Below are positions 1 to 8,802 of a DNA stretch of 64,000 nucleotides, piece after piece. Both the position numbers and the translations under genes were made by a program. Source of the stretch: Mangrovimonas cancribranchiae (GTDB lineage: Bacteria; Bacteroidota; Bacteroidia; Flavobacteriales; Flavobacteriaceae). The DNA lies in assembly GCF_037126245.1 (NCBI RefSeq), contig NZ_CP136925.1:1623501-1687500 (forward strand), in the 5' to 3' direction. Position 1 is the first letter of the stretch; every line of letters starts with the position of its first letter. Below the pieces are notes generated by a model. The model was given only the letters and a program-made list of their open reading frames with translations. It searched no databases and had not been told where the DNA came from.

Positions 1-622
1 ATCCTGGGCTAGACATAAATAAGCTCCCTGCACCCTGTAGATATTTAAGTGTTACACCAGCTTTAATTATATGGTTGGGTTTATCCATAATAATGCGCCC
101 ATAGGCGACACCTATTTCTGCCCATGCATGTAATGTTCCGTTAAAATTAGAGGAATTAAAATCAAAATTATTATTCATATCAAAATCATCACTTACACTC
201 TCGTAAAGTTCACCATTAATACTATTTAAGTTGAAAACACCACGAACTCTTGTTATTAAGCCTATGCTGTTTTTATTATTTATATTAAACATAAATGATG
301 GTCCAACAATATCGGCATTAAGAAAAAAGTTATTATCGTTTTCAGGAAAACGTTCAGTATCTTCATCGAAATCAAACCCGCCATCAGAATTGATAATATC
401 ACTAAAATTAATACCAAAGTAATCACTTCCGCCAAAAGCACTAACTGAAGCTAAGTTAATATCGGCTTTAAATTTAGATCCAACAATATTGGAAGGATTA
501 TAAACCACTCCATGTATACCGGAATAGTTGTCTACAGTATGACCAATATAACTTTGCGAAAATATGGGTAGAGCTGTAAATAATATAAAAACAAGTGTAC
601 TACTTTTTAATAAATCTTTCAT
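1..622 (-). CDS. DUF5723-type outer-membrane protein, N-terminal part
   Basis: The reading frame opens at an ATG on the minus strand and runs off the left edge, so only about 207 N-terminal residues are present. They begin with a signal peptide ending near LPIFSQ, followed by YIGHTVDNYSGIHGVVYNP. That start, with an early Asn-Pro and a following beta-rich, aromatic-rich region, is typical of DUF5723 proteins of Flavobacteriia, which are predicted outer-membrane beta-barrels related to PorP/SprF/PorV. Role unknown. There is no gene between it and the VOC gene downstream in coordinate order. The family call is from memory of family sequences and is moderately sure; an outer-membrane location is inferred. 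Confidence 0.6.
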   Translation of the reverse strand, partial: MKDLLKSSTLVFILFTALPIFSQSYIGHTVDNYSGIHGVVYNPSNIVGSKFKADINLASVSAFGGSDYFGINFSDIINSDGGFDFDEDTERFPENDNNFFLNADIVGPSFMFNINNKNSIGLITRVRGVFNLNSINGELYESVSDDFDMNNNFDFNSSNFNGTLHAWAEIGVAYGRIIMDKPNHIIKAGVTLKYLQGAGSLFMSSPG

Positions 623-763
623 AAAAGTTTAGTTAGGGTTAGGATAAATAATAGCTCACTAAACTTACAAAAAATTATTACATAGTTTGAACTACATTAA
701 TTTTTAAGAAAATTAAACCAATTTTTCTTTCTTATAAACAGTAAGTACTAACTATATGTTTTT

Positions 764-1198
764 TCAGGAAGAAAGCTCACAACTTACCATCCAATTAATT
801 CCAAATTTATCGGTTAACATCCCAAAATAAGCTCCCCAAAAAGTTTTTGCTAATGGCATTGTTATATTACCACCTTCAGAAAGGGCTTTAAAAACACTAT
901 CGGCTTCATCTAATGTATCGACATTTACAGATACAGAAAAGTTATTTCCTTGCTTTAATTTTTTAGCCCATTCACCTCCAGCATCACTTCCCATAAGCAT
1001 GGTTTCTTTACTAATTGGTAAAGAAATATGCATAATTTTATCATTCATTTCTTCTGGTAATGGTGGAATCTCTTTTTGAGGCGGCATTTCGCCAAAAGTA
1101 CCTATGTACGGATATTCTCCGCCAAAAATAGATTTATAAAAATCGAAGGCCTGTTTACAATTACCATTAAAGGTTAGGTAAATGTTTACTGTTGTCAT
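764..1198 (-). CDS. VOC family (PhnB/glyoxalase-like) protein
   Basis: A 144-residue protein of the PhnB-like branch of the vicinal oxygen chelate superfamily. The pattern YLTFNGNCKQAFDFYKSIFG at the N-terminus, a central IMHISLP strand and the closing AYFGMLTDKFGINWMV are diagnostic of the paired beta-alpha-beta-beta-beta modules. Related proteins are annotated as 3-demethylubiquinone-9 methyltransferase-like, but flavobacteria use menaquinone and no reaction can be assigned. It is the last gene of a three-gene minus-strand group: its ATG overlaps the stop of the preceding SGNH-like gene by four bases, which suggests translational coupling. Confidence 0.85.
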   Translation of the reverse strand: MTTVNIYLTFNGNCKQAFDFYKSIFGGEYPYIGTFGEMPPQKEIPPLPEEMNDKIMHISLPISKETMLMGSDAGGEWAKKLKQGNNFSVSVNVDTLDEADSVFKALSEGGNITMPLAKTFWGAYFGMLTDKFGINWMVSCELSS

Positions 1199-2211
1199 AT
1201 CTTATTACTCTTAGTTTTATTATAAATTATCTTTAAAATACTATCTGCTACATGAGGTCTGAAGTGAGAAGCCTCGTAATAGTTATATATATTATCAGTA
1301 AAATTATTTTGCCCTGAAAAATTATAAACGTTTGACTTACCAAAAATATTGTTAAGTAAATTGATTTGCTCTTCTTCCAAGGGAATTTTATCAAATATTG
1401 GTGAGATGATAATTTTATAATTCGTTCTATGCTTGGTAAACATATGTTTTATATATTGTAGTTGATTAACCTCTGCCTCGCTTACCTTACTCTCTTTTAT
1501 CTTTTCTAAAGCTACCGTTTTAAAAACTTTATTGCCTATTCTTTCTTTATAATACGTAACAGAATCTATTGCAATTTCTTTATCGAAACCATACCAGATA
1601 TCACAATTTTTCTTATTAACACTATCTCTAAAAGTTGTATTATAAATCATGGTTCCCATATACTTTCGGTGCTTTTTATTAATTGAAAAATCTGTATGCG
1701 CTAATAAAAATTTAGGATGTAATGAGGCTTTTAAAAAAGTGGTATAATATTGTATTTTAGACTTCTTTGACACACATGGCATTGGTATGTTTAAATGCGT
1801 TTTATTTAATGCTGTTTTGCTTAAAATAGAACGATCTAGAATTATCAAAGCATGTTTTATGGTATCATTTAAAGTATCTATATATTCTATTTTCTTGGAT
1901 ATTCCCCAAATGCTTTCACTCCAAGCATCAAAATGAAAAGGTTTCGATGTTTTATTTAAGTATTTTTTCCACTCATTACACTTAAAAGCCTGCGACCTAG
2001 AGCTACCAAAAATGAATGCATTAAATTTTTCTTCTTCTCTAAAATGATTATAAGTTGTTGTTGTTACCATTTCACGATTTAGAACAACCCATTGTTTTTT
2101 GTAGTAGTCTTGATATCCAAAAACTTTAAAAAAGTCTGCAATTATTACATAAATTACCAATAGAAATATGGGACATAAAAAAATAATTACACGTTTTATA
2201 AGTTTTTGCAT
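1195..2211 (-). CDS. membrane-anchored SGNH-hydrolase-like protein
   Basis: I do not recognise a named family. One hydrophobic N-terminal segment (about residues 8-27) anchors a 300-residue extracytoplasmic domain. It carries FIFGSSRSQAF near residue 65, resembling the nucleophile block of SGNH/GDSL hydrolases, and ASHFRPHVAD near the C-terminus, resembling the catalytic Asp/His block with the spacing seen in SGNH-like proteins of polysaccharide O-acylation. The start is placed at MQKLIKR; a start seven codons upstream would overlap the ytxJ-like gene. O-acetyl or esterase activity is only an inference. Confidence 0.6.
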   Translation of the reverse strand: MQKLIKRVIIFLCPIFLLVIYVIIADFFKVFGYQDYYKKQWVVLNREMVTTTTYNHFREEEKFNAFIFGSSRSQAFKCNEWKKYLNKTSKPFHFDAWSESIWGISKKIEYIDTLNDTIKHALIILDRSILSKTALNKTHLNIPMPCVSKKSKIQYYTTFLKASLHPKFLLAHTDFSINKKHRKYMGTMIYNTTFRDSVNKKNCDIWYGFDKEIAIDSVTYYKERIGNKVFKTVALEKIKESKVSEAEVNQLQYIKHMFTKHRTNYKIIISPIFDKIPLEEEQINLLNNIFGKSNVYNFSGQNNFTDNIYNYYEASHFRPHVADSILKIIYNKTKSNKI

Positions 2212-2224
2212 AATCAAATAAATT

Positions 2225-2611
2225 CTAAACAAAAATCTTTAAATTTAAGTCATTTATTTGTCCATGACTAGCGTGTTTAATCACTTTACCTCCTTTAATA
2301 ATTAACAATTGGGGAGATTCATGTTTAACGTTAAATTTAGCAGCAACCTGGTTTGAAACCTCTCTATACTTCAATAAATCTAAATAATATAAATCAATAT
2401 CTAAGTCCAAAGGAAATTGCTTTTCAAATTGCCTTTTAACCATACTACTTATTCCACACCTTGTAGAATGCTTAAATATAACTTGTAATTTATTATTAGA
2501 CCTTTCTTCAACTACATTAAGCCGTTCTATATCAATTAAATTTTTCCAAGGTAACTTAGAATGCTCCACTCCTTTTTGAGTACTCCCAAACAACTTGTTA
2601 AATATTCCCAT
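2225..2611 (-). CDS. ytxJ: bacillithiol-system redox protein YtxJ-like
   Basis: About 128 residues with a thioredoxin-like fold. FKHSTRCGISSMV holds a single active-site cysteine in the place of CxxC, and SPQLLIIKGGKV is the cis-Pro strand. This matches YtxJ (DUF2847), a monothiol bacilliredoxin-like protein that is thought to act on bacillithiolated proteins in the cytoplasm; many Bacteroidota make bacillithiol. The start is taken at MGIFNKLFG, the form usual in relatives; an ATG two codons upstream (2617) is the alternative. It leads a three-gene group with the SGNH-like and VOC genes, though those have no evident redox link. Confidence 0.85.
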   Translation of the reverse strand: MGIFNKLFGSTQKGVEHSKLPWKNLIDIERLNVVEERSNNKLQVIFKHSTRCGISSMVKRQFEKQFPLDLDIDLYYLDLLKYREVSNQVAAKFNVKHESPQLLIIKGGKVIKHASHGQINDLNLKIFV

Positions 2612-2647
2612 AATCATTATCTTTTATAAGCAGAAAACAAATACCGT

Positions 2648-2689
2648 CAAAAAGTCACCTAAAACTCACTTTAAACAGACAAAAAGTCA
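2648..2689 (+). promoter_or_regulatory. 10-bp direct repeats upstream of clpB
   Basis: The decamer CAAAAAGTCA occurs exactly twice here, at 2648-2657 and 2680-2689. The 32-bp start-to-start distance is close to three helical turns, and similarity extends on the right side (TTAAA-like). The pair lies 55-96 bp before the clpB ATG. Such spacing suits a dimeric or tandem DNA-binding regulator, possibly for heat-shock control, but the binding protein is not known. No perfect TAnnTTTG box is seen between the repeats and clpB. Confidence 0.4.
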
Positions 2690-2743
2690 TTTAAATTTAA
2701 ATGGTAAGATAATTGACTATATGCATTTGTAAATATAAAACTT

Positions 2744-5353
2744 ATGAACTTTAACAATTATACAATAAAATCACAAGAAGCCATACAACAAGCGCAACAG
2801 ATTGCGCAAGGTTATGGTCATCAACAAATAGAAAATGAGCACCTCTTTAAAGCTATTCTAGAAGTTGATGAAAACGTACTACCATTTATTTTAAAAAAAT
2901 TAAATGTCAACACATCTATACTAAAACAGACTTTAGATAAACAATTAGAAAGTTTACCAAAAGTCTCTGGTGGCGATATTATGTTGTCTCGCGAAGCCGG
3001 AAAAACACTTAACGAAGCTTCTATTGTTGCTAAAAAAATGAAAGACGACTTTGTCTCAATCGAGCACCTCATTCTTGCTATTCTAAAATCTAATAGTAAA
3101 ATAGCACAGATGTTAAAAGACCAAGGTGTTACCGAAAAAGGTCTTTCTGCTGCTATCGATGAACTTCGTAAAGGTGATCGTGTAACCTCTCAAAGTCAAG
3201 AAGACACATATAATGCGTTAAGTAAATACGCCAAAAACCTTAACCAATTAGCAAAAGACGGAAAATTAGATCCTGTTATTGGCCGAGATGAAGAAATAAG
3301 ACGGATCCTTCAAATTTTATCGCGTAGAACCAAAAACAACCCGATATTAGTTGGTGAGCCCGGAACAGGTAAAACAGCTATTGCCGAAGGTTTAGCACAC
3401 AGAATTGTAGATGGCGACATTCCAGAAAATTTAAAGGAAAAGCAAATTTTTGCTTTAGATATGGGGGCGTTAATTGCTGGCGCTAAATACAAAGGCGAGT
3501 TTGAAGAACGCTTAAAATCTGTCGTTAAAGAAGTAACAACTAGCGAAGGCGACATTGTATTATTTATAGATGAAATTCATACACTTGTTGGTGCAGGAAA
3601 AGGTGAAGGCGCTATGGATGCTGCTAACATTTTAAAACCAGCATTAGCACGCGGTGAATTAAGAGCTATTGGAGCCACAACATTAGATGAGTATCAAAAA
3701 TATTTTGAAAAAGATAAAGCCCTAGAACGACGTTTTCAAAAAGTAATGGTAGACGAACCCGATACAGAAAGTGCCATTTCAATTTTACGTGGTATAAAAG
3801 AAAAATACGAAACACACCATAAAGTACGTATTAAAGATGATGCCATAATTGGTGCTGTTGAGTTATCAGAACGTTACATTACCAACCGTTTTTTGCCAGA
3901 TAAGGCTATCGATTTAATGGATGAAGCAGCGTCTAAACTTCGCATGGAGATTAATTCTAAACCAGAAGAACTAGATGTTTTAGATAGAAAAATCATGCAG
4001 CTTGAAATTGAAATTGAAGCTATAAAACGCGAAAAAGACGAAACAAAACTAAAATCATTACGTTCAGAGCTTGCAAATCTTAAAGAGGAGCGAAAAGAGA
4101 TTTACGCCAAGTGGAAAAGCGAAAAAGAAGTTGTAGACAATATCCAAAACACCAAACAAGATATTGAAAACTACAAGCTAGAAGCCGAACGTGCCGAGCG
4201 TGAAGGAAATTACGGTAAAGTAGCCGAAATACGTTACGGTAAAATTAAAGAAGCACAAGAAAATCTTGACAAACTTCAAAAAGAATTACAAAAAAATCAA
4301 TCGGGTAACTCACTCATAAAAGAAGAAGTTACCTATGATGATATTGCCGAAGTTGTCGCAAAATGGACGGGCATTCCTGTTACCAAAATGCTACAAAGCG
4401 AACGTGAAAAACTCTTAAAGTTAGAAGACGAGTTACACAAACGCGTTGTAGGTCAAGACGAAGCCATTGTTGCTGTAAGCGACGCTGTAAGACGAAGTCG
4501 CGCTGGTTTACAAAACCCAGACAAACCCATAGGAACCTTTTTATTCCTTGGTACCACTGGAGTTGGTAAAACCGAATTAGCCAAGGCACTTGCCGAATAT
4601 CTTTTTGATGATGAAAGCGCTATTACCAGAATAGATATGAGCGAATACCAAGAACGCCACTCTGTAAGTCGTTTAGTTGGTGCGCCTCCAGGATATGTTG
4701 GTTACGATGAAGGCGGACAACTTACCGAAGCCGTAAGAAGAAAACCATATTCTGTTGTATTGCTTGATGAAATTGAAAAAGCACATCCAGATACCTTCAA
4801 TATTTTATTACAAGTTTTAGATGAAGGCCGATTAACAGATAACAAAGGGCGTGTTGCCGATTTTAAAAATACAATCATCATTATGACATCTAATATGGGA
4901 AGCCATATTATTCAAGAAAAATTTGAAGACACCAAAGATGTCGATGCAGCTATGGAACTAGCTAAAATTGAAGTTCTTGGATTACTTAAAAAATCGGTAA
5001 GACCAGAATTTTTAAATAGAATAGACGATACTATTATGTTTACGCCGCTTACAGCCGATAACATAAAAAGCATTGTCGAACTTCAATTAAAAGGCGTTAC
5101 TAAAATGATTGCTAAACAAGGTATCACATTTGATGCAACACCAGAAGCCGTATCATATCTAGCCCAAAAAGGCTATAATCCGGAATACGGAGCAAGACCT
5201 GTTAAACGTGTTATTCAAAAGGAAGTGCTTAACGAATTAAGTAAAGAAATTCTTTCTGGAAAAGTAACAACAGATAGTATTATTCTTTTAGATGCTTTTG
5301 ATGAAAAACTTGTGTTTAGAAACCAAGACAATCTAGTATCTGAAGAATCTTAA
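2744..5353 (+). CDS. clpB: ATP-dependent disaggregase ClpB
   Basis: An 869-residue Hsp100 chaperone, the normal family length. It resolubilises aggregated proteins together with DnaK in the cytoplasm. Order of domains: Clp N-domain repeats (residues 1-145), first AAA+ module with Walker [10 protein letters not shown] near 204 and Walker [13 protein letters not shown], a charged coiled-coil M-domain (about 400-530), then the second AAA+ module with [10 protein letters not shown] near 603 and Walker [12 protein letters not shown]. The C-terminus is the usual D2 small domain. It is monocistronic: repeats upstream and a terminator downstream. Confidence 0.98.
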   Translation: MNFNNYTIKSQEAIQQAQQIAQGYGHQQIENEHLFKAILEVDENVLPFILKKLNVNTSILKQTLDKQLESLPKVSGGDIMLSREAGKTLNEASIVAKKMKDDFVSIEHLILAILKSNSKIAQMLKDQGVTEKGLSAAIDELRKGDRVTSQSQEDTYNALSKYAKNLNQLAKDGKLDPVIGRDEEIRRILQILSRRTKNNPILVGEPGTGKTAIAEGLAHRIVDGDIPENLKEKQIFALDMGALIAGAKYKGEFEERLKSVVKEVTTSEGDIVLFIDEIHTLVGAGKGEGAMDAANILKPALARGELRAIGATTLDEYQKYFEKDKALERRFQKVMVDEPDTESAISILRGIKEKYETHHKVRIKDDAIIGAVELSERYITNRFLPDKAIDLMDEAASKLRMEINSKPEELDVLDRKIMQLEIEIEAIKREKDETKLKSLRSELANLKEERKEIYAKWKSEKEVVDNIQNTKQDIENYKLEAERAEREGNYGKVAEIRYGKIKEAQENLDKLQKELQKNQSGNSLIKEEVTYDDIAEVVAKWTGIPVTKMLQSEREKLLKLEDELHKRVVGQDEAIVAVSDAVRRSRAGLQNPDKPIGTFLFLGTTGVGKTELAKALAEYLFDDESAITRIDMSEYQERHSVSRLVGAPPGYVGYDEGGQLTEAVRRKPYSVVLLDEIEKAHPDTFNILLQVLDEGRLTDNKGRVADFKNTIIIMTSNMGSHIIQEKFEDTKDVDAAMELAKIEVLGLLKKSVRPEFLNRIDDTIMFTPLTADNIKSIVELQLKGVTKMIAKQGITFDATPEAVSYLAQKGYNPEYGARPVKRVIQKEVLNELSKEILSGKVTTDSIILLDAFDEKLVFRNQDNLVSEES

Positions 5354-5425
5354 ACTTTAGTTAAAGTAACAATATAAATACCTATTATACGTTTTTCATA
5401 ATAGTTGGTTAGTTAGTTGAAAAAG

Positions 5426-5472
5426 GCAACACTACATCCTTAACCCTATACAAGGAAAGTGTTGCTTTTTTT
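5426..5472 (+). terminator. intrinsic terminator after clpB
   Basis: GCAACACT (5426-5433) pairs exactly with AGTGTTGC (5458-5465) across a 24-base loop, and a run of seven or more T follows. It lies 70 bases after the clpB stop and about 150 bases before deoC, so it separates the two transcripts. A weaker hairpin built on CTATTAT/ATAATAG lies just upstream at about 5382-5405. Confidence 0.75.
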
Positions 5473-5596
5473 TAATAAATAGTTAGCGCAACATCAAAAA
5501 AACACATAACAACCTAATAATAAACACAATACATTATTTCTATAAAAAAATAGTTACCGTTCGTCTAAAAAATTTCCAAAAATAAACCGTTTGTCG

Positions 5597-5604
5597 TATT
5601 TTTG
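5597..5604 (+). promoter_or_regulatory. -7 promoter box of the first deoC
   Basis: TATTTTTG fits the Bacteroidota primary-sigma -7 consensus TAnnTTTG. It ends 22 bases before the ATG, leaving a short leader. No clear -33 TTG at the standard spacing was found, so this is a motif match only. Confidence 0.5.
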
Positions 5605-5626
5605 AAACACTTTAACCTACACCCCC

Positions 5627-6289
5627 ATGAAAATTAATAGCTACATAGACCACACCCTATTATCCCCTACTGCCTCAAAAAAAGATATTTACACCTTATG
5701 TGAAGAAGCCATAGAGCACCGTTTTTTTTCTGTTTGCATAAACAGTAGTTATGTTCCTCTAGCTAAACAGCTCCTATCAAGAAGCAATGTTAAAATTTGT
5801 GCAACAGTTGGCTTTCCACTTGGTGCTATGAGTACAGAAGCCAAAGTTTCTGAAGCCAAAAAAGCGATTGAAGATGGCGCAGATGAAGTTGATATGGTTA
5901 TGAATATTGGTATGATGAAAAGCAATAATTTTGTATCGGTATATAAAGATATTAGAGATATAAAATTGGCCATTAGTAATAAACCTTTAAAGGTTATTAT
6001 TGAAATTAGTGAGCTTTCTAAAAACGAAATTATAAAAGCCTGTCAAATTTGTATTGATGCCAAAGCCGATTTTATAAAAACATCAACAGGATTTTCAAAA
6101 AGTGGCGCAACACTTACAGCTGTTAAAATGATTAAAAAAACAGCCAAAGGAAAAATTAAAATTAAAGCTTCTGGCGGTATTAAAGATTACGAAACAGCTT
6201 TAAAGTATATAGAAAGTGGCGCCGATAGAATTGGTACATCATCAGGAATAAATATTATTTCAGAAAGCAGCATTTTAGAAGCAAGTTAA
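5627..6289 (+). CDS. deoC: deoxyribose-phosphate aldolase
   Basis: A 220-residue class I aldolase that splits 2-deoxyribose-5-phosphate into acetaldehyde and glyceraldehyde-3-phosphate in deoxynucleoside catabolism. The N-terminal YIDHTLL, GFPLGAMSTEAK, EVDMVMNIG, the Schiff-base lysine in FIKTSTGFS (K151) and KIKASGGI with its second conserved lysine are all present, so it looks active. It is followed by a hairpin terminator, a second deoC and deoD. The duplicate at 6367 is divergent, by my eye a little over half identical, so the copies are old paralogues rather than a fresh duplication. Confidence 0.95.
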   Translation: MKINSYIDHTLLSPTASKKDIYTLCEEAIEHRFFSVCINSSYVPLAKQLLSRSNVKICATVGFPLGAMSTEAKVSEAKKAIEDGADEVDMVMNIGMMKSNNFVSVYKDIRDIKLAISNKPLKVIIEISELSKNEIIKACQICIDAKADFIKTSTGFSKSGATLTAVKMIKKTAKGKIKIKASGGIKDYETALKYIESGADRIGTSSGINIISESSILEAS

Positions 6290-6312
6290 CTATAAAAAAA
6301 CATCCCTATTTT

Positions 6313-6337
6313 AAGCCTCTTTAAGAGGCTTTTTTTA
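6313..6337 (+). terminator. hairpin terminator between the two deoC genes
   Basis: AAGCCTC and GAGGCTT form a 7-bp stem with a 5-base loop followed by seven T. It lies 23 bases after the first deoC stop and directly abuts the promoter box of the second copy, so the paralogues can be transcribed separately. Confidence 0.75.
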
Positions 6338-6345
6338 TAACTTTG
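6338..6345 (+). promoter_or_regulatory. -7 promoter box of the second deoC
   Basis: TAACTTTG matches TAnnTTTG exactly and begins where the terminator T-run ends. It is 21 bases before the TTG start of the second deoC, supporting an independent transcript for deoC2-deoD. Confidence 0.55.
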
Positions 6346-6366
6346 ATATATTAACTTTTTACCATT

Positions 6367-7041
6367 TTGCCTGAAAAAGCTATAAATCAATATATCGATC
6401 ATACACAGTTAGCTACAAACACTACATTTAGCGACATTAAACGCATCTGTAATGAAGCTATTACGTACAATTTTTATGCGGTTTGCATCCCTTCGTATTA
6501 CATAACCGAAGCCAAAAAGCTACTATCAAATAGTCACGTAAAAGTATGCACCGTAATTGGTTTTCCTTTAGGAAACACAACTACGCCAGTTAAAGCTTAT
6601 GAAGCAAAACAGGCTATTGAAAAAGGTGCCGATGAAATTGATATGGTTTTAAATATCGGACTTTTAAAAAGCGGTAAATTACAAAACGCTACACAAGATG
6701 TTAAAGACGTTAAAAATGCTATTGGCAATCACGTTCTTAAAGTCATCATAGAAGTTAGTGAACTTACTAATACCGAAATAATACAAGCTTGTAAAGTCTG
6801 CCTTGAAGCAAAAGCCGACTTCATAAAAACCTCTACAGGATTTTCAAAAGGAAATGCGACTATTGAAGCTGTTAAATTGATAAAAGAAACCGTAAACAAC
6901 AACGCTAAAATAAAAGCTTCAGGAGGTATTAGAGATTACAATACCGCTCTAGAATTTATTAAAGCAGGTGCCAACAGAATAGGAACATCATCAGGTGTTG
7001 CTATTGTTACAAAAAAAGAAAACACAAATCATAATTACTAA
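6367..7041 (+). CDS. deoC: deoxyribose-phosphate aldolase, second copy
   Basis: A 224-residue paralogue of the preceding gene. The catalytic lysine (K154, in FIKTSTGFS), GFPLGNTTTPVK, EIDMVLNIG and KIKASGGI are intact, so aldolase function is expected; the N-terminal YIDHTQLATNT differs from the usual HTLLKPTAT. No in-frame ATG fits the family N-terminus, so the start is TTG at 6367. The deoD ATG follows after three bases, so the two genes form an operon that releases and then cleaves deoxyribose phosphate from purine deoxynucleosides. Why two copies are kept is not visible; different substrate aldehydes are one possibility. Confidence 0.92.
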   Translation: MPEKAINQYIDHTQLATNTTFSDIKRICNEAITYNFYAVCIPSYYITEAKKLLSNSHVKVCTVIGFPLGNTTTPVKAYEAKQAIEKGADEIDMVLNIGLLKSGKLQNATQDVKDVKNAIGNHVLKVIIEVSELTNTEIIQACKVCLEAKADFIKTSTGFSKGNATIEAVKLIKETVNNNAKIKASGGIRDYNTALEFIKAGANRIGTSSGVAIVTKKENTNHNY

Positions 7042-7044
7042 GCC

Positions 7045-7743
7045 ATGAGTGTACATATTGAAGCAAAACAAGGCGATATAGCCGAAACTATTCTGCTTCC
7101 AGGAGATCCTTTACGAGCCAAATGGATTGCAGAAACGTTTTTAGAAAACCCTTATTGCTTTAACAAAATTAGAAACATGTTTGGTTACACCGGTAATTAT
7201 AGAGGGAAACGTGTCTCTGTAATGGGAACAGGCATGGGTGTTCCTAGTATTTCTATTTACGCTCACGAACTTATAAACGAATACAATGTAAAAAACTTAA
7301 TTCGTGTGGGAAGCGCAGGATCTTACCAAAAGCATGTTGAAATTAGAGATGTTATTATAGCCATGGCAGCATCGTCAAATTCTGGTGTAAACGAATTACG
7401 TTTTGGTGGCGCAGATTATGCTCCTACTGCTAGTTTCGAGCTATTTGACAAAGCGGTTACCTCTGCAAGAAAACAAAATATTCCTTTTAAAGCTGGAAAT
7501 GTTTTTACCAGTGATGAGTTTTATGCCGATAACTTTGAAGCCTATAAAAAATGGTCAAAATTTGGCGTGCTTTGTGTTGAAATGGAATCGGCTGGCTTAT
7601 ATACCGTTGCCGCCAAACACAATGTTAACGCCTTATCCATACTCACAATTTCAGACTCTCTAGTTACAGGAGAGAGAACTACCTCAGAAGAACGTGAGAC
7701 CTCTTTTAAAAATATGATAAATATTGCATTAGACTTAGCATAA
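7045..7743 (+). CDS. deoD: purine nucleoside phosphorylase, DeoD type
   Basis: A 232-residue hexameric-type purine nucleoside phosphorylase converting purine (deoxy)nucleosides and phosphate to free base and (deoxy)ribose-1-phosphate. Family landmarks: [15 protein letters not shown] at the phosphate site, [21 protein letters not shown], and [10 protein letters not shown], where Met-Glu-Ser contacts the sugar. The nearly terminal [11 protein letters not shown] holds the catalytic Asp of DeoD enzymes. It is the second gene of the operon with the second deoC. A phosphopentomutase that would link their reactions is not in this window. Confidence 0.96.
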   Translation: MSVHIEAKQGDIAETILLPGDPLRAKWIAETFLENPYCFNKIRNMFGYTGNYRGKRVSVMGTGMGVPSISIYAHELINEYNVKNLIRVGSAGSYQKHVEIRDVIIAMAASSNSGVNELRFGGADYAPTASFELFDKAVTSARKQNIPFKAGNVFTSDEFYADNFEAYKKWSKFGVLCVEMESAGLYTVAAKHNVNALSILTISDSLVTGERTTSEERETSFKNMINIALDLA

Positions 7744-7784
7744 TACTACGTATAATCTTACTTTTATCTCCTATTTAAAAATTG

Positions 7785-7792
7785 TAATTTTG
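7785..7792 (+). promoter_or_regulatory. -7 promoter box right before smpB
   Basis: TAATTTTG matches the Bacteroidota -7 consensus and ends only 5 bases before the smpB ATG. Since transcription begins a few bases after this box, the mRNA would be almost leaderless. No purine-rich ribosome-binding site is present. Confidence 0.5.
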
Positions 7793-7797
7793 CCACT

Positions 7798-8256
7798 ATG
7801 CAAAAACAAATTCATATAAAAAATAGAAAAGCTAAATTTCAATACGAAATTTTAGACAAATATACTGCGGGTATTGTTTTACGAGGCACAGAAATAAAAT
7901 CCATAAGAAATGGTAAAGCGTCTATTGCCGAAAGTTTTTGCGAATTTAACGAGCAAGGCGAACTATTTGTTATTAACATGACGATTGAAGAATATCTTTA
8001 TGGTTCACATTACAATCATAAACCCAAAGCCGAAAGAAAATTACTACTTAACAGAAGAGAATTAAAAAAACTAGAAAAAGAAGTAAAAAATACTGGTCTT
8101 ACAATTATTCCTTTAAGCCTTTTTATTAATGATAATGGCTTAGCAAAAATGGCTATTGCTTTAGCTAGAGGTAAAAAACTTTACGATAAACGCGAAACCA
8201 TTAAAGACCGCGAAAGCAAAAGACGTTTAAACCGTATTAACAAAAGTTTTAATTAA
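7798..8256 (+). CDS. smpB: SsrA-binding protein SmpB
   Basis: A 152-residue partner of tmRNA in trans-translation, rescuing stalled ribosomes. KNRKAKFQYEILDKYTAGIVLRG is split over the opening OB-fold strands, with GTEIKSIRNGKASIAESFCE and the RKLLLNRRELKKLEKE helix as the classic SmpB blocks. The basic C-terminal tail (KLYDKRETIKDRESKRRLNR) that enters the empty mRNA channel is complete. Promoter box adjacent to the start. The tmRNA gene itself is not in the window. Confidence 0.98.
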   Translation: MQKQIHIKNRKAKFQYEILDKYTAGIVLRGTEIKSIRNGKASIAESFCEFNEQGELFVINMTIEEYLYGSHYNHKPKAERKLLLNRRELKKLEKEVKNTGLTIIPLSLFINDNGLAKMAIALARGKKLYDKRETIKDRESKRRLNRINKSFN

Positions 8257-8262
8257 AAAAAA

Positions 8263-8802
8263 ATGAAACACTATTTACTCTTATTCATTTTTATATCAAG
8301 TACATTATTGAGCTTTCAATCATACGCACAAAATAGCATAGACACGCTTGATTATTCTGAGAATGTTTCCACATTAGATAAAACGATAAACACTTTATAC
8401 CAGGTTATTTCAGGCGAAAAAGGTGAAGCTCGTAATTGGCCCCTTTTTAAGCACCTTTTTAAACCCAATGCTAAGTTAATTCCTTCAGGAAAACGCAACG
8501 ATTCTATTTACGGTGTAAGATATCTCTCTCCAGACGATTACATAAACACTTCTGGACAATGGCTTGTTGACAATGGCTTTTTTGAAAAAGAAATTCATAG
8601 AAAAAAAGAGCAATTCGGCAATATAACACACATTTTTAGCACCTATGAAGCTTATAAAAGTGATTCAGACGAAACGCCTTTTATGCGTGGCATAAACAGT
8701 ATTCAGCTATTATTTGATGGTACTCGTTGGTGGATTATAAATATTTACTGGACACAAGAAACACCGGAAAACCCTATACCTAATACATATTTACGTAATT
8801 AA
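8263..8802 (+). CDS. secreted NTF2-like hypothetical protein
   Basis: A 179-residue protein with a clear signal peptide (hydrophobic residues 3-16, ending near SYAQ). The mature part, with LDKTINTLYQVISGEKG, FKHLFKPNAKLIPSG and the C-terminal GTRWWIINIYW, resembles the cone-shaped NTF2/SnoaL fold: an early helix pair, then curved beta strands ending in Trp-rich sequence. No catalytic residues or ligand can be named. The stop overlaps the next start by one base (TAATG), so it is likely co-translated with the DUF1648 membrane protein. Confidence 0.7.
   Translation: MKHYLLLFIFISSTLLSFQSYAQNSIDTLDYSENVSTLDKTINTLYQVISGEKGEARNWPLFKHLFKPNAKLIPSGKRNDSIYGVRYLSPDDYINTSGQWLVDNGFFEKEIHRKKEQFGNITHIFSTYEAYKSDSDETPFMRGINSIQLLFDGTRWWIINIYWTQETPENPIPNTYLRN

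Noticed and set aside
2821..3072. Reverse-strand ORFs within clpB, gfo/idh, dnaK-like coding regions and others
   Set aside because: They are shadows of real genes on the opposite strand with no family likeness.
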